Shown: positions 15,268-24,731, counted from the first letter of the stretch. The stretch: DNA of 53,911 nucleotides from Aminobacter sp. J41 (GCF_000526635.1 NZ_JAGL01000024.1:230-54140), one strand, 5' to 3'. Program-made: numbers and translations. The notes: generated by a model from the letters alone, not told the origin.

Positions 15268-16926
15268 ATGAGTTCTTCGCGATCGAATTCGATTCATGTG
15301 ACGCCGGAAATCCTTGCCGCGGCACGCGAAAGCAAAGCGTGGCCGTTCGAGGAGGCTCGCAAGATCGTCAAACGCTATGAGGGTCGCGACTGGCCGGAAG
15401 CTGTGCTGTTCGAGAGCGGATATGGCCCGTCTGGCCTGCCGCACATTGGCACCTTCGGCGAGGTGGCACGCACGACCATGGTGCGCCATGCCTTCCGCGT
15501 TCTGACCGAAGACAAGGTGCCGACGCGCCTCCTGTCGTTCTCGGACGACATGGACGGCATGCGCAAGATCCCGGACAACGTGCCGGACCGCTCGTTCCTC
15601 GAGCCGCACCTGCACAAGCCACTGACCTCGGTGCCGAACCCGTTCGGTGGCGACTACGAGAGCTTCGGGCATCACAACAATGCGATGCTGCGCCGCTTCC
15701 TCGACACGTTCGGCTTCGACTATGAGTTTGCGAGCGCGACCGACTACTACAAGTCCGGCCGCTTCGATGACATCCTGCGCCGCGTCGCTGAGCGCTATGA
15801 CGACATCATGGCGATCATGCTGCCGACGCTCGGCGAAGAGCGCCGCGCGACCTATTCGCCGTTCCTGCCGATCTCGCCGAAGACCGGCCAGGTGCTCTAC
15901 GTGCCGATCAAGAAGGTCGATCCGGTCAACGCGACTATCACCTATGACGATCCGGACGGCGAGGAAGTCACGCAGTCGATCCTCGGCGGCAGTGTCAAGC
16001 TGCAATGGAAGCCGGACTTCGGCGCTCGCTGGGCAGCGCTCAGCGTTGACTTCGAGATGTTCGGCAAGGACCACGGCCCGAACATGGGCGTGTACGACGC
16101 CATCTGCAAGGCGCTGGGCGGGCAGCCGCCGGAGCACTTCGTCTACGAGCTGTTCCTCGACGAGAATGGCGAGAAGATCTCCAAGTCGAAGGGCAATGGC
16201 CTGACCATCGACGAGTGGCTGACCTACGCGCCGACCGAGAGCCTTGCTCTCTACATGTTCCAGAAGCCGCGCACGGCGAAGAAGCTCTACTTCGACGTCA
16301 TCCCGCGCGCCGTCGATGAGTACTATACCTTCCTGTCGGCCTATCACCGCCAGGACTGGAAGGAGCGCCTCGGCAACCCGGTCTACCACATCCACAGCGG
16401 CAACGTGCCGGTGGTCGACATGCCGGTCTCCTTCGCGCTGCTGCTCAACCTCGTCAGCGCGTCGAACGCGCACGAGCCGTCGGTGCTGTGGGGCTTCATC
16501 TCGCGTCATGCGCCGGGTGTCACGCCGGAAACCCATCCGGAGCTCGACCGCCTCGTCGGCTATGCGATCCGCTACTTCAATGACTTCGTGCAGCCGACCA
16601 AGGTGTTCCGTGCGGCGGACGAGGTCGAGGCGGACGCACTCAAGGCGCTGTCGGAGAAGCTCGGCTCGCTTGCAGCCGACGCGGACGGCGAGACGATCCA
16701 GAACGCGGCCCTCGACGTTGCTCGCGCAATTGAGCGCTACCAGGACCACAACAAGAAGGGTCCGGACGGCGGCCCGGGCGTGTCGGTGGCGTTCTTCCAG
16801 ATGATCTACCAGGTGCTGATCGGCCAGGAACGCGGCCCGCGCTTCGGCTCGTTCGCCGCGCTCTACGGAATCGACAACACCCGGGCTCTGATCGGTAAGG
16901 CGCTGGCTGGCGAGCTAGTCGCCTGA
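15268..16926 (+). CDS. lysS: lysyl-tRNA synthetase, class I
   Basis: Charges tRNA-Lys. 552 aa of the class I (archaeal-type) enzyme, which replaces the class II form in many alphaproteobacteria. The class I signatures are present: PSGLPHIG (HIGH-like, near residue 54) and KISKSKGNG (KMSKS-like, near 300). The helical C-terminal anticodon-binding domain follows. The ATG at 15268 begins [16 protein letters not shown]; earlier in-frame starts lie in the promoter region. Its end overlaps the convergent thermonuclease-like gene by 12 nt. Confidence 0.95.
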   Translation: MSSSRSNSIHVTPEILAAARESKAWPFEEARKIVKRYEGRDWPEAVLFESGYGPSGLPHIGTFGEVARTTMVRHAFRVLTEDKVPTRLLSFSDDMDGMRKIPDNVPDRSFLEPHLHKPLTSVPNPFGGDYESFGHHNNAMLRRFLDTFGFDYEFASATDYYKSGRFDDILRRVAERYDDIMAIMLPTLGEERRATYSPFLPISPKTGQVLYVPIKKVDPVNATITYDDPDGEEVTQSILGGSVKLQWKPDFGARWAALSVDFEMFGKDHGPNMGVYDAICKALGGQPPEHFVYELFLDENGEKISKSKGNGLTIDEWLTYAPTESLALYMFQKPRTAKKLYFDVIPRAVDEYYTFLSAYHRQDWKERLGNPVYHIHSGNVPVVDMPVSFALLLNLVSASNAHEPSVLWGFISRHAPGVTPETHPELDRLVGYAIRYFNDFVQPTKVFRAADEVEADALKALSEKLGSLAADADGETIQNAALDVARAIERYQDHNKKGPDGGPGVSVAFFQMIYQVLIGQERGPRFGSFAALYGIDNTRALIGKALAGELVA

Positions 16927-17649
16927 CGGCTGGGAAACTTCCGGCAGCGAGGTCGCTGCCGGCACAGCAGGAACGAAGGGAGCGGGGCCGAAGATGCCCC
17001 GCTTCTGCTTTTTGGCTTCCTCTTCGAGTTCGGCATATGGGCCGCCTGCTTCCGCGTGTGCCCAGCCCTGCGCGACCAGCCATTCGGCCGGGTTCTGCTT
17101 TCCGAGCTGGCATCCGGCAACGACCGTGCCGGAGCTTTCAGCCGGCAGCACGCAGCTCAGCGCACGCCCGCGCAGCCAGTTGCGGAAGGCGGTGCGGGCA
17201 TGGATGCCGCACGGCCACTTCCTGCCGTCGGCCTCACATTCCTCGTCCGGTCCGACCGGAACGATGCCGGCGAGCCGCACCGTGATGTCCTTCGAAGTGA
17301 ACTCACCCGAGCTCGTCGCCACCGGGCGGTGCAGCAGCGTTGGCTTCTGCTCCGACGGCCCGGCCTGCGCCACCTGGACTTCCTTCGGCGGCTCGATCCG
17401 CTCGAGCTCCTGCGGCGACAGGACGGGGATGGTGATGAGGTCCGGGCTCGCCGGCCGCACCTGAATGTTCGGCTGCGCCTTCGGCGCCTGAGCTGTTGCG
17501 CTGGCGGCTGGTTCCGCCGGCGCTTCCGGCGCGGCCGTGACGGTCTCATTAGCGGAAGCGCCCGGTGTTGGCACGGTGGGATGCGCGAGGAAGATTGCGG
17601 TTGCGCCGACCAGTCCGGCCAGACCTACTCCGATGGCGAGCGGGCGCAT
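16915..17649 (-). CDS. membrane-anchored thermonuclease-fold protein, probably inactive
   Basis: 244 aa with an N-terminal signal or anchor ([20 protein letters not shown]), a long Ala/Pro-rich linker (about 25-110), then an SNase-like OB fold ([31 protein letters not shown]). Active thermonucleases carry an IDAPE-type motif with catalytic Arg and Glu; here that place reads [20 protein letters not shown], so catalysis is doubtful. Several cysteines suggest disulfides in the periplasm. It starts 11 nt after the XRE/S24 gene and is probably co-transcribed with it. Confidence 0.78.
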   Translation of the reverse strand: MRPLAIGVGLAGLVGATAIFLAHPTVPTPGASANETVTAAPEAPAEPAASATAQAPKAQPNIQVRPASPDLITIPVLSPQELERIEPPKEVQVAQAGPSEQKPTLLHRPVATSSGEFTSKDITVRLAGIVPVGPDEECEADGRKWPCGIHARTAFRNWLRGRALSCVLPAESSGTVVAGCQLGKQNPAEWLVAQGWAHAEAGGPYAELEEEAKKQKRGIFGPAPFVPAVPAATSLPEVSQPSGD

Positions 17650-17660
17650 GACGTCACCTG

Positions 17661-18287
17661 TTACTGACTTGCCCAGATGATCCGGGCGATCCACTCGACC
17701 TCCCGCATTGGGATGGTGCGGTTGGGATGCTCGGGATTGAGGGAGACGAGCTCAACCGCCTCGCTGGTGCGTGCTGCGAGCAGCTTTGCGGTGACTTCCC
17801 CGCCGCGTGTGCGCACCACCACCCGGTCGCCCTTGCGCACACTGGCCGACGGATCGACGATCAGGATGTCGCCGTCGCGATAGAGCGGCAGCATCGAGTC
17901 GCCCTGCACCTGCAGCGCATAGGAGCCTTCGGGCGTTCCCGGCGGCACCGCGATTTCTTCCCAGCCTTCGCCCTGCGGGAAGCCGGCATCGTCGAAATAG
18001 CCGCCAGCACCGGCCTTGGCGAAGCCGATCAGAGGCACGGTCTGCCCCTTGCTGGCGCTGCCGCTGATGAGCGAGACCATTTCGTCCAGGGTAACACCAG
18101 TCGCGCTCAGGATCTTTGCAAGAGATTCAGTCGACGGCCAGCGCGGGCGGCCGTCCGGCGAGGTTCGCTTCGACTTGTTGAATGAGGTGGCATCCAGCCC
18201 CGCCCGCCGCGCCAGACCCGAGGGAGTCAGCGAATGCATTTCTGCAAGGGCGTCAATCGCTGCCCATAACTGGTGATGCGAAAGCAT
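17661..18287 (-). CDS. XRE-type repressor with S24 (LexA-like) peptidase domain
   Basis: 208 aa. The N-terminus is a helix-turn-helix (LTPSGLARRAGLDATSFNKS). Residues 85-205 are a LexA/CI-type self-cleavage domain with the nucleophile S131 in GDSMLP and the general-base K168 in VTAKLL. Such proteins are repressors inactivated by RecA-stimulated or stress-linked autocleavage. There is no prophage next to it, and similar solitary genes occur on rhizobial chromosomes. It is followed by the thermonuclease-like gene in the same operon. Confidence 0.88.
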   Translation of the reverse strand: MLSHHQLWAAIDALAEMHSLTPSGLARRAGLDATSFNKSKRTSPDGRPRWPSTESLAKILSATGVTLDEMVSLISGSASKGQTVPLIGFAKAGAGGYFDDAGFPQGEGWEEIAVPPGTPEGSYALQVQGDSMLPLYRDGDILIVDPSASVRKGDRVVVRTRGGEVTAKLLAARTSEAVELVSLNPEHPNRTIPMREVEWIARIIWASQ

Positions 18288-18412
18288 GGCTCATCCGTCG
18301 GAGCAGGAAAATTGCCTTTTCAAGAGGTTACAACCTTGATCGGGCGGGGTCCAGAAGAGGGGGAACGAAAACTTCGGCGGGGGATTTCTTAACCCTCAGG
18401 AGGAAGCCCCGC

Positions 18413-19414
18413 ATGAGAAAGATCCATGGCTCGGCCTTGCCGAGACTGTTGCTTCTGCCGCTTGAAAGCCAGCTCGATCGCGTCGGACGGCGCCTGATGC
18501 AGCCCGACGGCGCGCCGCGCTTCGACTTCCGCCAGCCGCTCGGCGAGGAGGCGCTGCTGCCGCCGGACTCGGTGTCGTGGCGTATCTTCAAGAACCCGAT
18601 CTCCTTGTTCATCGGCGGCGTTGCTGCAGTGATCCTCGAACTTGCCGAACCTGCCGTGCGCACGGGCGTGTGGGAGCACTCGTCCTTTCGCAAGGACACC
18701 GTCGGACGTCTGCAGCGCACCGGCCTTGCGGCGATGATCACCGTCTATGGCGCCAGGAGCCGCGCCGAAAAGATGATCGCCGGCGTCGTGCGCCAGCACG
18801 ACCGCGTCGGTGGCACCACGCCCGATGGCCGAAGCTATAAGGCGAACGATCCCGATCTGCTCGACTGGGTGCAGGCGACCGCCACCTTCGGCTTCACCAT
18901 GGCCTACAGCCGCTATGTCTCGCAGCTGAGCGCGGAGGAAATCTCGCAGGCTTTCGCCGAGGCGCAGGTGCCGGGCCGTCTTTATGGCGCGCGGAACACG
19001 CCTACCTCGCTTTCCGGCTGGGAGAAGATGCTCGCCGAGATGAAGCCGCGGCTCGAGCCGTCGGCGATCATCGACGAGTTCCTGTGGCTGGTATCCGAAG
19101 CGGAGGCGTTTCCGGCCGTGCTGCGCCCGCTGCAGCGCTCGATGGTGCGGGCAGCCGTCGCGCTGGTGCCGCAGGACGTGCAGCACATGCTCGGCCTGCC
19201 GCACCGCTACCGCATGCGGCTTGGGGAGGAGAACCTGCTGCGGCAGGCGGGCTCGATGGCCGATCGACTGGTACTTCCCTCGCTGCCGCCGGCGCAATCG
19301 TGCCTGCGCCTCGGCCTGCCGGCCGACTATCTCTACCACTGGATCCCGGACGCGCTGCCCGACTTTACCCCGCCCCCGGCGCTGAGGGCGACGTCGGGGT
19401 CGGGGAGGGGGTGA
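18413..19414 (+). CDS. MpaB-like oxygenase (DUF2236 family)
   Basis: 333 aa of the ER-bound oxygenase mpaB/MpaB' / latex-clearing-like (DUF2236) family, a histidine-rich helical fold that can hold heme b. Family features include RGxxD-like GVWEHSSFRKDTVGRLQRT, the AVRQQH-like GVVRQHDRVGG and the F/Y-rich helix ATFGFTMAYSRYV. The substrate is unknown. ATG 18413 has AGGAGG nearby. The last 15 residues (TPPPALRATSGSGRG) coincide with the peptide encoded by repeat family A, so the original C-terminus seems replaced or extended by a repeat. Confidence 0.85.
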   Translation: MRKIHGSALPRLLLLPLESQLDRVGRRLMQPDGAPRFDFRQPLGEEALLPPDSVSWRIFKNPISLFIGGVAAVILELAEPAVRTGVWEHSSFRKDTVGRLQRTGLAAMITVYGARSRAEKMIAGVVRQHDRVGGTTPDGRSYKANDPDLLDWVQATATFGFTMAYSRYVSQLSAEEISQAFAEAQVPGRLYGARNTPTSLSGWEKMLAEMKPRLEPSAIIDEFLWLVSEAEAFPAVLRPLQRSMVRAAVALVPQDVQHMLGLPHRYRMRLGEENLLRQAGSMADRLVLPSLPPAQSCLRLGLPADYLYHWIPDALPDFTPPPALRATSGSGRG

Positions 19415-19502
19415 GGTGTTTAATGAGCGCGCCCTGCAAGGGGCAAACCCTCTTGGCTTAGGCTGGTAAGCGCAAACCACCCACCGCTGGTGGAGAGGAA
19501 AT

Positions 19503-19803
19503 GTTCAGGCATGGATCGTCGGGTCAGGCCCGACGATGACGATGGGAAAGACGGGGAGGGATGGTCGGCGGCGGCAGAGCTTGCCATTGCTGCTTCAGTT
19601 GGCGGGACGCGGATAGCAGAAGCGCACACGTCCCAGCTTCGTCATCGTCGGGTTTGATCCGACGATGACGATGGGATGGGGGAAGGGATAGTCGTTGACG
19701 CCCGTGAGCCATTGCAGCTTCAGTTGGCGGGACGCGGATAGCAGAAGCGTACACCTCCCAGCTCGTCATCGTCGGGCTTGACCCGACGATCCATGCCTGA
19801 ACG
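19503..19803. repeat. family B repeat cluster with tandem duplication
   Basis: Three TCGTCGGG hairpins (19503-19545, 19639-19674, 19763-19803), the outer two inverted. The intervening DNA is duplicated in tandem: a segment of about 78 bp at 19584-19661 recurs at 19709-19790 with few differences (both contain TTCAGTTGGCGGGACGCGGA). The middle hairpin has lost the CCATGCC tail. No coding sequence is supported. Confidence 0.8.
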
Positions 19804-19842
19804 CCGATGAGTGGACGAGGCGTAGCAGCAGGCACGGCCTCC

Positions 19843-19970
19843 GGATCCTCCCCCATTTATGGGGGAGGTGGTGCGGAGCGCCGGAGGGGGGTCGTAGAGC
19901 GCGGGCAGTAGTATTTCCCCTGGGCGCTTCATTCGGGGGCGGGGCTGAGGGGGCACGAAAAAAAAGCCGG
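19843..19970. repeat. long direct repeat carrying family A, copy 1
   Basis: Begins with GGATCC and the CCCCCATTTATGGGGG hairpin and continues through GTCGTAGAGCGCGGG, TTTCCCCTGGGCGCTTCATT to a run of A. About 125 bp recur at 20173-20302 with a few substitutions and indels. The whole 19415-20487 spacer (1.07 kb) is filled with such repeats. Confidence 0.75.
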
Positions 19971-20011
19971 GACCGGCAGGTCGGTGGCCCGCCTCCGCCG
20001 CCGCGCTCCGT

Positions 20012-20079
20012 CACGCCCCCTCCACCATGCTTCGCATGGTCCCCCTCCCCCATAAATGGGGGAGGATCCTCAGGCCGAG
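20012..20079. repeat. family A repeat with ACCATGC/GCATGGT hairpin
   Basis: Same frame as copy 1 (GCCCCCTCC, variable hairpin, CCTCCCCCATAAATGGGGGAGG, ATCC), but the variable hairpin is ACCATGC TTC GCATGGT. It is nearly the inverse of the copy at 53641-53698. Confidence 0.75.
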
Positions 20080-20172
20080 TGCTTCAGCAGCGCTGTGGGT
20101 TTTCCTGACCTGATGCATTGGTGATCGGCCAAGCTTGCAGTTAAGGGGCCGTAATTTCCACCTGCACGACCC

Positions 20173-20302
20173 GGATCCTCTCCCATTTATGGGGGAGGTG
20201 GCGCGAAGCGCCGGAGGGGGCTCGTAGAGCGCGGGCCAGTAATGTTTCCCCTGGGCGCTTCATTCGGCGGCGGCACTGAGGGGTTTCCACGAAAAAGGCC
20301 GA
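20173..20302. repeat. long direct repeat carrying family A, copy 2
   Basis: Second copy of the unit at 19843-19970, with the variable hairpin in the fully paired form GGCGCGAAGCGCC and ending CACGAAAAAGGCC. Confidence 0.75.
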
Positions 20303-20452
20303 TGAGGCGGTCGCGATTCTCGCAGCGACCCCGCACTCACCAACCCTTGCAGCTGAGCCACCTTATCCGGATGCTGCCGCTTCTTAGGTCCTCTGCGGTG
20401 GCCGTCAGAGATGGTGCCCAGCAGCCGAAGGCCTGCCCCTTGCGCTGCTAAG

Positions 20453-20480
20453 CCCCTACACCCCTACACCCCTAAGCCCC
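20453..20480 (-). other. canonical four-tetrad G-quadruplex motif after the thioesterase stop codon
   Basis: On the minus (transcribed) strand four GGGG runs are separated by loops of exactly 4 nt (CTTA, TGTA, TGTA), starting about 8 nt past the thioesterase stop codon. It lies in a CCCCTACA-type short tandem tract on the plus strand. Confidence 0.8.
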
Positions 20481-20487
20481 TGCTTCC

Positions 20488-21033
20488 CTACACCGCCCCC
20501 TTCGCCAGCTGCCTGAGCCCAGCGTGCGAGGCCATGAAGATGCGCTCTTCCTCGCTTGGCGGGCGAGGGCGGGCGGTTTCGCCGAGCGCGTTAAAAAGGT
20601 CGTCGATCTTCAAAAACTGCCGGTTGCGGAAGTCGTAGACGCCGGCGGTCGTCATGACGAGGGCGGCGGTTCGTCCGTCCTCCAGCACGAAGCGGTGGCG
20701 GCCGATGACCTGCGTATCCTCCCAGGTCTCGACGGTCGAGACCACCTCGAACTTCGTCCAGAGCCGGATTTCCCGCACGTAAACGGCCTGCAGGCCGCCC
20801 ATCATCGGCGCCCACTTGTTCTGGCGCGCGAGCTTCAGCAGGCCAGCCCGCGCAAAGATGTCGATGCGGCCAACGTCCGCCAGCATCATGTAGCGGGCGT
20901 TGTTGAGGTGCATGTTGGAGTCGATGTCGGTCGGCAGGCAGCGGAACGCAAGCCGGCTCTCGCCGCCGATCCGGTAGGTGCCGCGCGACCTGGCCGTCGC
21001 CATCATCCGTGCAAGGCGGAGCCAGACATACAT
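20488..21033 (-). CDS. hotdog-fold acyl-CoA thioesterase family protein
   Basis: 181 aa with the 4HBT/THEM6-like hotdog signature TDIDSNMHLNNARY (35-48), where the D, H and N residues line the active site. It probably hydrolyses acyl-CoA thioesters. It is the last gene of the beta-oxidation set, 168 nt after fadB/J, with a repeat between. ATG 21033 is preferred to a TTG three codons upstream. Confidence 0.82.
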   Translation of the reverse strand: MYVWLRLARMMATARSRGTYRIGGESRLAFRCLPTDIDSNMHLNNARYMMLADVGRIDIFARAGLLKLARQNKWAPMMGGLQAVYVREIRLWTKFEVVSTVETWEDTQVIGRHRFVLEDGRTAALVMTTAGVYDFRNRQFLKIDDLFNALGETARPRPPSEEERIFMASHAGLRQLAKGAV

Positions 21034-21142
21034 TCTCGTCAACCTTTCGGAAGGGGCGGGCAGGGCCGCCCTGGCCGGCGGATCTTCCCCTGCAGGGGAA
21101 AGCTCTCGCTGGTCCTTTGGTCAGGAACGCCGGTCCCGTCAA

Positions 21143-21187
21143 CCGGCGTGACCCGCCCCCGGGAGGGGGACGGGCAAAGCGGAGATG
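21143..21187. repeat. repeat between fadB/J and the thioesterase gene
   Basis: Contains CCGCCCCCGGGAGGGGGACGGG followed by CAAAGCGGAGATGA, a tail also seen at 42940-42992 (GAAGCGGAGATGCC). It adds to a hairpin-rich spacer of 168 nt. Confidence 0.5.
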
Positions 21188-21201
21188 AGGTAAGCCGCGC
21201 C

Positions 21202-23418
21202 TTACGCGGCCTTGTCGGCCTTCGGATACGGGTTGAACCGTTCGTAGAAGGTCTCGCCCTTCGCCGCCATGTCGTGGAGCAGCTGCGGCGCCTTGAACTG
21301 CGCGCCGTACTTGCCCTCAAGGCGCGCGGCGAGCTCGACGAACTTCTTCACGCCCATACCGTCGATGTAGCTCAGCGTGCCGCCGGTGTACGGCGCGAAA
21401 CCAAAGGCCAGGATCGAGCCGACATCGGCCTCGCGCGGGTCGGTGACGATGCCTTCCTCCATCACGCGCGCTGCTTCGAGCGCGATGGTGACGAGGAAGC
21501 GCTGCTTGAGCTCCTCGACGTCGATCTTGTCGGCGTCCTGCTGCGGGTAGAGCGTCTTGAGATCCGGCCACAGATACTTCTTCGCCGGCTTTTCCGGATA
21601 TTCATAGAACCCCTTGCCGTTCTTGCGGCCGAGGCGGCCGTGAGTGTCGACCATGGTGTTGATGAGCTTGAACTGCTCGGGGTCGACCGCGCCTTCGCCG
21701 AGGTCGCGGATCGTCTGCTTCATGATCTTCTGGGCAAGGTCGATCGCGGTCTCGTCGGTCAGCGCCAACGGGCCGACGGGCATGCCGGCCATGCGCGCGG
21801 CGTTCTCGATCATCGCCGGCGGGACGCCTTCAATGACCATCTGGAACGCTTCAGCCATGTAACGCAGGACGCAGCGATTGACGTAGAAGCCGCGGGTATC
21901 GTTGACGACGATCGGCGTCTTCTTGATCGCGCGGACATAGTCGATCGCGGTGGCAATCGCCTTCTCGCCCGTCTTCTCGCCAAGGATGATCTCGACCAGC
22001 ATCATCTTGTCGACCGGCGAGAAGAAGTGGATGCCGATGAAATTGGCCGGACGCGACGAGTTCTTTGCGAGCGAAGTGATCGGGATCGTCGAGGTGTTGG
22101 AGGCGAAGATCGCGCTCTCGGCAATGACCGCCTCGGTCTGCTCGGTCGCACCCTTCTTGACTTCGGAATCCTCGAACACGGCCTCGATGACGAGGTCGCA
22201 GCCTTCGAGATCCTTGTAGTCGACGATGGGCGTGATGAGAGAGAGAAGCTGTTCCTTCTCTTCCGCCGTTGCGCGGCCCTTCTTGATGGCAGCGTCCATC
22301 AGGCCGGCCGAATGCGCCTTGCCCTTCTCGGCAAAGGCGATCTCGCGGTCGAGCAGGACGACCGGGATGCCGGCCTTGGCGGTGACGAAGGCGATGCCCG
22401 CGCCCATGAAGCCGGCGCCGAGGACGCCGATCTTGGTGAACTTCGTTTCGGGGATCCCCTGCGGACGGCGCGCGCCCTTGTTGAGCTCCTGCAGCGAGAC
22501 GAACAGCGAGCGGATCATCATCCGCGCTTCGGTCGAGCGCAGGATCTGCGTGAAGTAGCGCTGCTCGATGCGAAGGCCGGTATCGAACGGCACCAGCAGG
22601 CCCTCATAGGCGGCCTTGAGGATCGCGGCCGCGCCTGGATAGTTGCCGTAGGTCTCGCGACGCAGGATGGCAATTGCCGGCGGCCAGAGGTTTGCGCCAG
22701 CGGCCGAATAGACCGGGCCGCCCGGCAGCTTGAAGCCCTTCTCGTCCCACGGCTGGACCGGCTTGAGGCCATTCCTGATCATCGCCTTGGCGGCCTCGAT
22801 CAGCTGGTCGGGCGCGGCGATCTCGTGGATCAGCCCCATGCTCTTCGCCTTCTTGGGCGTCAGGTTCTGGCCGGAGGTGAGCATCTGCAGGCCCGACTGC
22901 GGGTCGGTGAGGCGCATCACGCGCTGGGTGCCGCCGGCGCCGGGGAAGATGCCGACCTTCACTTCAGGCAGCGCCATCTTCACCTTGTCGCTGTCGGCGG
23001 CGACGCGGCCGTGGCAGGCGAGCGAGAGTTCGAACGCGCCGCCCATGCAGGTGCCGTTGATCGCCGATACCCACGGCTTGCCGGAGGTCTCGATCTTGCG
23101 GAACAGCCAGGTCATGCGACCGGCATTGTCGAACAGGAACTGGATCGCTTCCTGCTCGTTCGTGGCCTTCTTCTGCTCGTACAGGGCGAGCATCTTCTGC
23201 AGCATGGTCAGGTCCGCTCCGCCGGAGAAGGTCTCCTTGCCGGAGGTGAAGACGACGCCCTTGACGGCCTCGTCGGCGGTGACTTGGTCGACGATCTGCT
23301 CGAGTTCGTCCATCACCTCTTCGGTGAAGACGTTCATCGACTTGTCGGGCATGTCCCAGGTGACGAGCGCGATGCCGTCGCTGTCGGTCTCGACGGTGAA
23401 GTTGGTGTAGTTGGCCAT
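21202..23418 (-). CDS. bifunctional enoyl-CoA hydratase / 3-hydroxyacyl-CoA dehydrogenase
   Basis: 738 aa, the FadB/FadJ alpha subunit of fatty-acid oxidation. Residues 1-200 form the crotonase domain (oxyanion-hole segments FSGGADLTML and GTCMGGAFEL, with the acidic pair in LPEVKVGIFPGAGGTQR). A Rossmann domain begins near 330 (GVLGAGFMGAGIA), with NTSTIPITSLA, FIGIHFFSPV and GFYVNR of the dehydrogenase. It works with the thiolase 72 nt upstream as the trifunctional pair. I leave the symbol open because FadB and FadJ cannot be separated here. Confidence 0.95.
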   Translation of the reverse strand: MANYTNFTVETDSDGIALVTWDMPDKSMNVFTEEVMDELEQIVDQVTADEAVKGVVFTSGKETFSGGADLTMLQKMLALYEQKKATNEQEAIQFLFDNAGRMTWLFRKIETSGKPWVSAINGTCMGGAFELSLACHGRVAADSDKVKMALPEVKVGIFPGAGGTQRVMRLTDPQSGLQMLTSGQNLTPKKAKSMGLIHEIAAPDQLIEAAKAMIRNGLKPVQPWDEKGFKLPGGPVYSAAGANLWPPAIAILRRETYGNYPGAAAILKAAYEGLLVPFDTGLRIEQRYFTQILRSTEARMMIRSLFVSLQELNKGARRPQGIPETKFTKIGVLGAGFMGAGIAFVTAKAGIPVVLLDREIAFAEKGKAHSAGLMDAAIKKGRATAEEKEQLLSLITPIVDYKDLEGCDLVIEAVFEDSEVKKGATEQTEAVIAESAIFASNTSTIPITSLAKNSSRPANFIGIHFFSPVDKMMLVEIILGEKTGEKAIATAIDYVRAIKKTPIVVNDTRGFYVNRCVLRYMAEAFQMVIEGVPPAMIENAARMAGMPVGPLALTDETAIDLAQKIMKQTIRDLGEGAVDPEQFKLINTMVDTHGRLGRKNGKGFYEYPEKPAKKYLWPDLKTLYPQQDADKIDVEELKQRFLVTIALEAARVMEEGIVTDPREADVGSILAFGFAPYTGGTLSYIDGMGVKKFVELAARLEGKYGAQFKAPQLLHDMAAKGETFYERFNPYPKADKAA

Positions 23419-23458
23419 GGAGAGTTCCTCCTCGAAATCGGTTGCGGCCGGGCCGCGG

Positions 23459-23483
23459 TTTCCCTCCCCTCAAGGGGGAGGGT
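23459..23483. repeat. short palindrome between thiolase and fadB/J
   Basis: CCCTCCCCTCAAGGGGGAGGG forms a 7-9 bp hairpin in the 72-nt gap, related in sequence to the family at 25917-26122. Confidence 0.55.
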
Positions 23484-23490
23484 AACCGCG

Positions 23491-24699
23491 CTAGACGCGC
23501 TCGATGATGGTCGCGGTGCCCATGCCCGCGCCGATGCAGAGCGTGACGAGCGCGGTGTTGAGGTCGCGGCGCTCCAGCTCGTCCAGGACGGTGCCGAGGA
23601 TCATCGCACCCGTCGCGCCGAGCGGATGGCCCATGGCGATCGCGCCGCCGTTGACGTTGATCTTGTCGTGCGGGATCTCGAATGCCTGCATGTAGCGCAG
23701 CACGACCGAGGCGAAGGCTTCGTTGAGCTCGAACAGGTCGATGTCCGAGAGCGTCATGCCCGCCTTGTCGAGCAGCTTGTGGGTGACATCCACCGGGCCG
23801 GTCAGCATGATCGCCGGCTCCGAACCGATATTGGTGAAGGCGCGGATGCGCGCCCGTGGCTTCAGGCCAAGCGTCTTGCCGGCGGTCTCGGAGCCGAGCA
23901 GCACGGCGGCCGCGCCGTCGACGATGCCCGACGAGTTGCCGGCGTGATGGACGTGGTTGATCGCCTCGACTTCCGGGTGGCGCTGGATGGCGACCGCGTT
24001 GAAGCCGCCCATCTCGCCCGGCATCACGAAGGACGGGTTGAGCGAGGCGAGCGACTGCATGTCGGTGCCGGGGCGCATGTGCTCGTCGCGGTCGAGGATG
24101 GTGAGGCCGTTCTGGTCCTTCACCGGGATCACCGACTTGCTGAAGTAGCCGTTCTCCCAGGCGTGCGCGGCGCGGCGCTGGCTCTCAACAGCATAGGCGT
24201 CGACGTCGTCGCGCGAGAAACCGTATTTGGTGGCGATGAGGTCGGCCGAGACGCCCTGCGGCACGAAGTAGCCCGGCAGGCCGACCGACGGGTCCATGAA
24301 CCAGGCGCCGCCCGACATGCCCATGCCGACGCGGCTCATGCTTTCGACGCCGCCGGCGATGACGATCTCGTCGAGGCCGCCGGCGATCTTGGCGGCACCG
24401 AGGTTGATGGCATCGAGGCCGGAGGCGCAGAAGCGGGAGATCTGCATGCCCGGCGCCTTGTTGTCGTAGCCGGCCTCGAAGGCGGCCGAGCGCGGGATCA
24501 CGGAGCCGGCCTCGCCGACGGGATCGACGCAGCCGAAGATGATGTCGTCGACGGTCGAGGTGTCGAGGCCGTTGCGGTCGCGGATCGCCTCCAGCGTCTT
24601 CGCCGCGAGGCGGACGGCCGGCACCTCGTGGAGTGCCCCGTCCTTCTTTCCGCGTCCGCGCGGTGTGCGCACCGCGTCATAGACAAATGCGTCTGCCAT
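23491..24699 (-). CDS. acetyl-CoA C-acyltransferase (thiolase)
   Basis: 402 aa. Cleaves 3-ketoacyl-CoA in the last step of beta-oxidation. The nucleophile is C91 in [32 protein letters not shown] and the second catalytic cysteine in [11 protein letters not shown] are intact. ATG 24699 with GGGAGA upstream is the start. It lies 32 nt after the LCAD-type dehydrogenase, so the two are in one operon. FadA-like by context. Confidence 0.95.
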   Translation of the reverse strand: MADAFVYDAVRTPRGRGKKDGALHEVPAVRLAAKTLEAIRDRNGLDTSTVDDIIFGCVDPVGEAGSVIPRSAAFEAGYDNKAPGMQISRFCASGLDAINLGAAKIAGGLDEIVIAGGVESMSRVGMGMSGGAWFMDPSVGLPGYFVPQGVSADLIATKYGFSRDDVDAYAVESQRRAAHAWENGYFSKSVIPVKDQNGLTILDRDEHMRPGTDMQSLASLNPSFVMPGEMGGFNAVAIQRHPEVEAINHVHHAGNSSGIVDGAAAVLLGSETAGKTLGLKPRARIRAFTNIGSEPAIMLTGPVDVTHKLLDKAGMTLSDIDLFELNEAFASVVLRYMQAFEIPHDKINVNGGAIAMGHPLGATGAMILGTVLDELERRDLNTALVTLCIGAGMGTATIIERV

Positions 24700-24731
24700 C
24701 AGTCTCTCCCTTGGTTTGCCGGCCGCACCGC

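Noticed and set aside
17661-18287. Prophage repressor indicating a prophage
   Set aside because: No integrase, structural genes or att-like repeats around it; neighbours are core genes.
19415-20487. CRISPR array in the repeat-rich spacer
   Set aside because: Repeats are few, differ in length and orientation, have no regular spacers and there are no cas genes.
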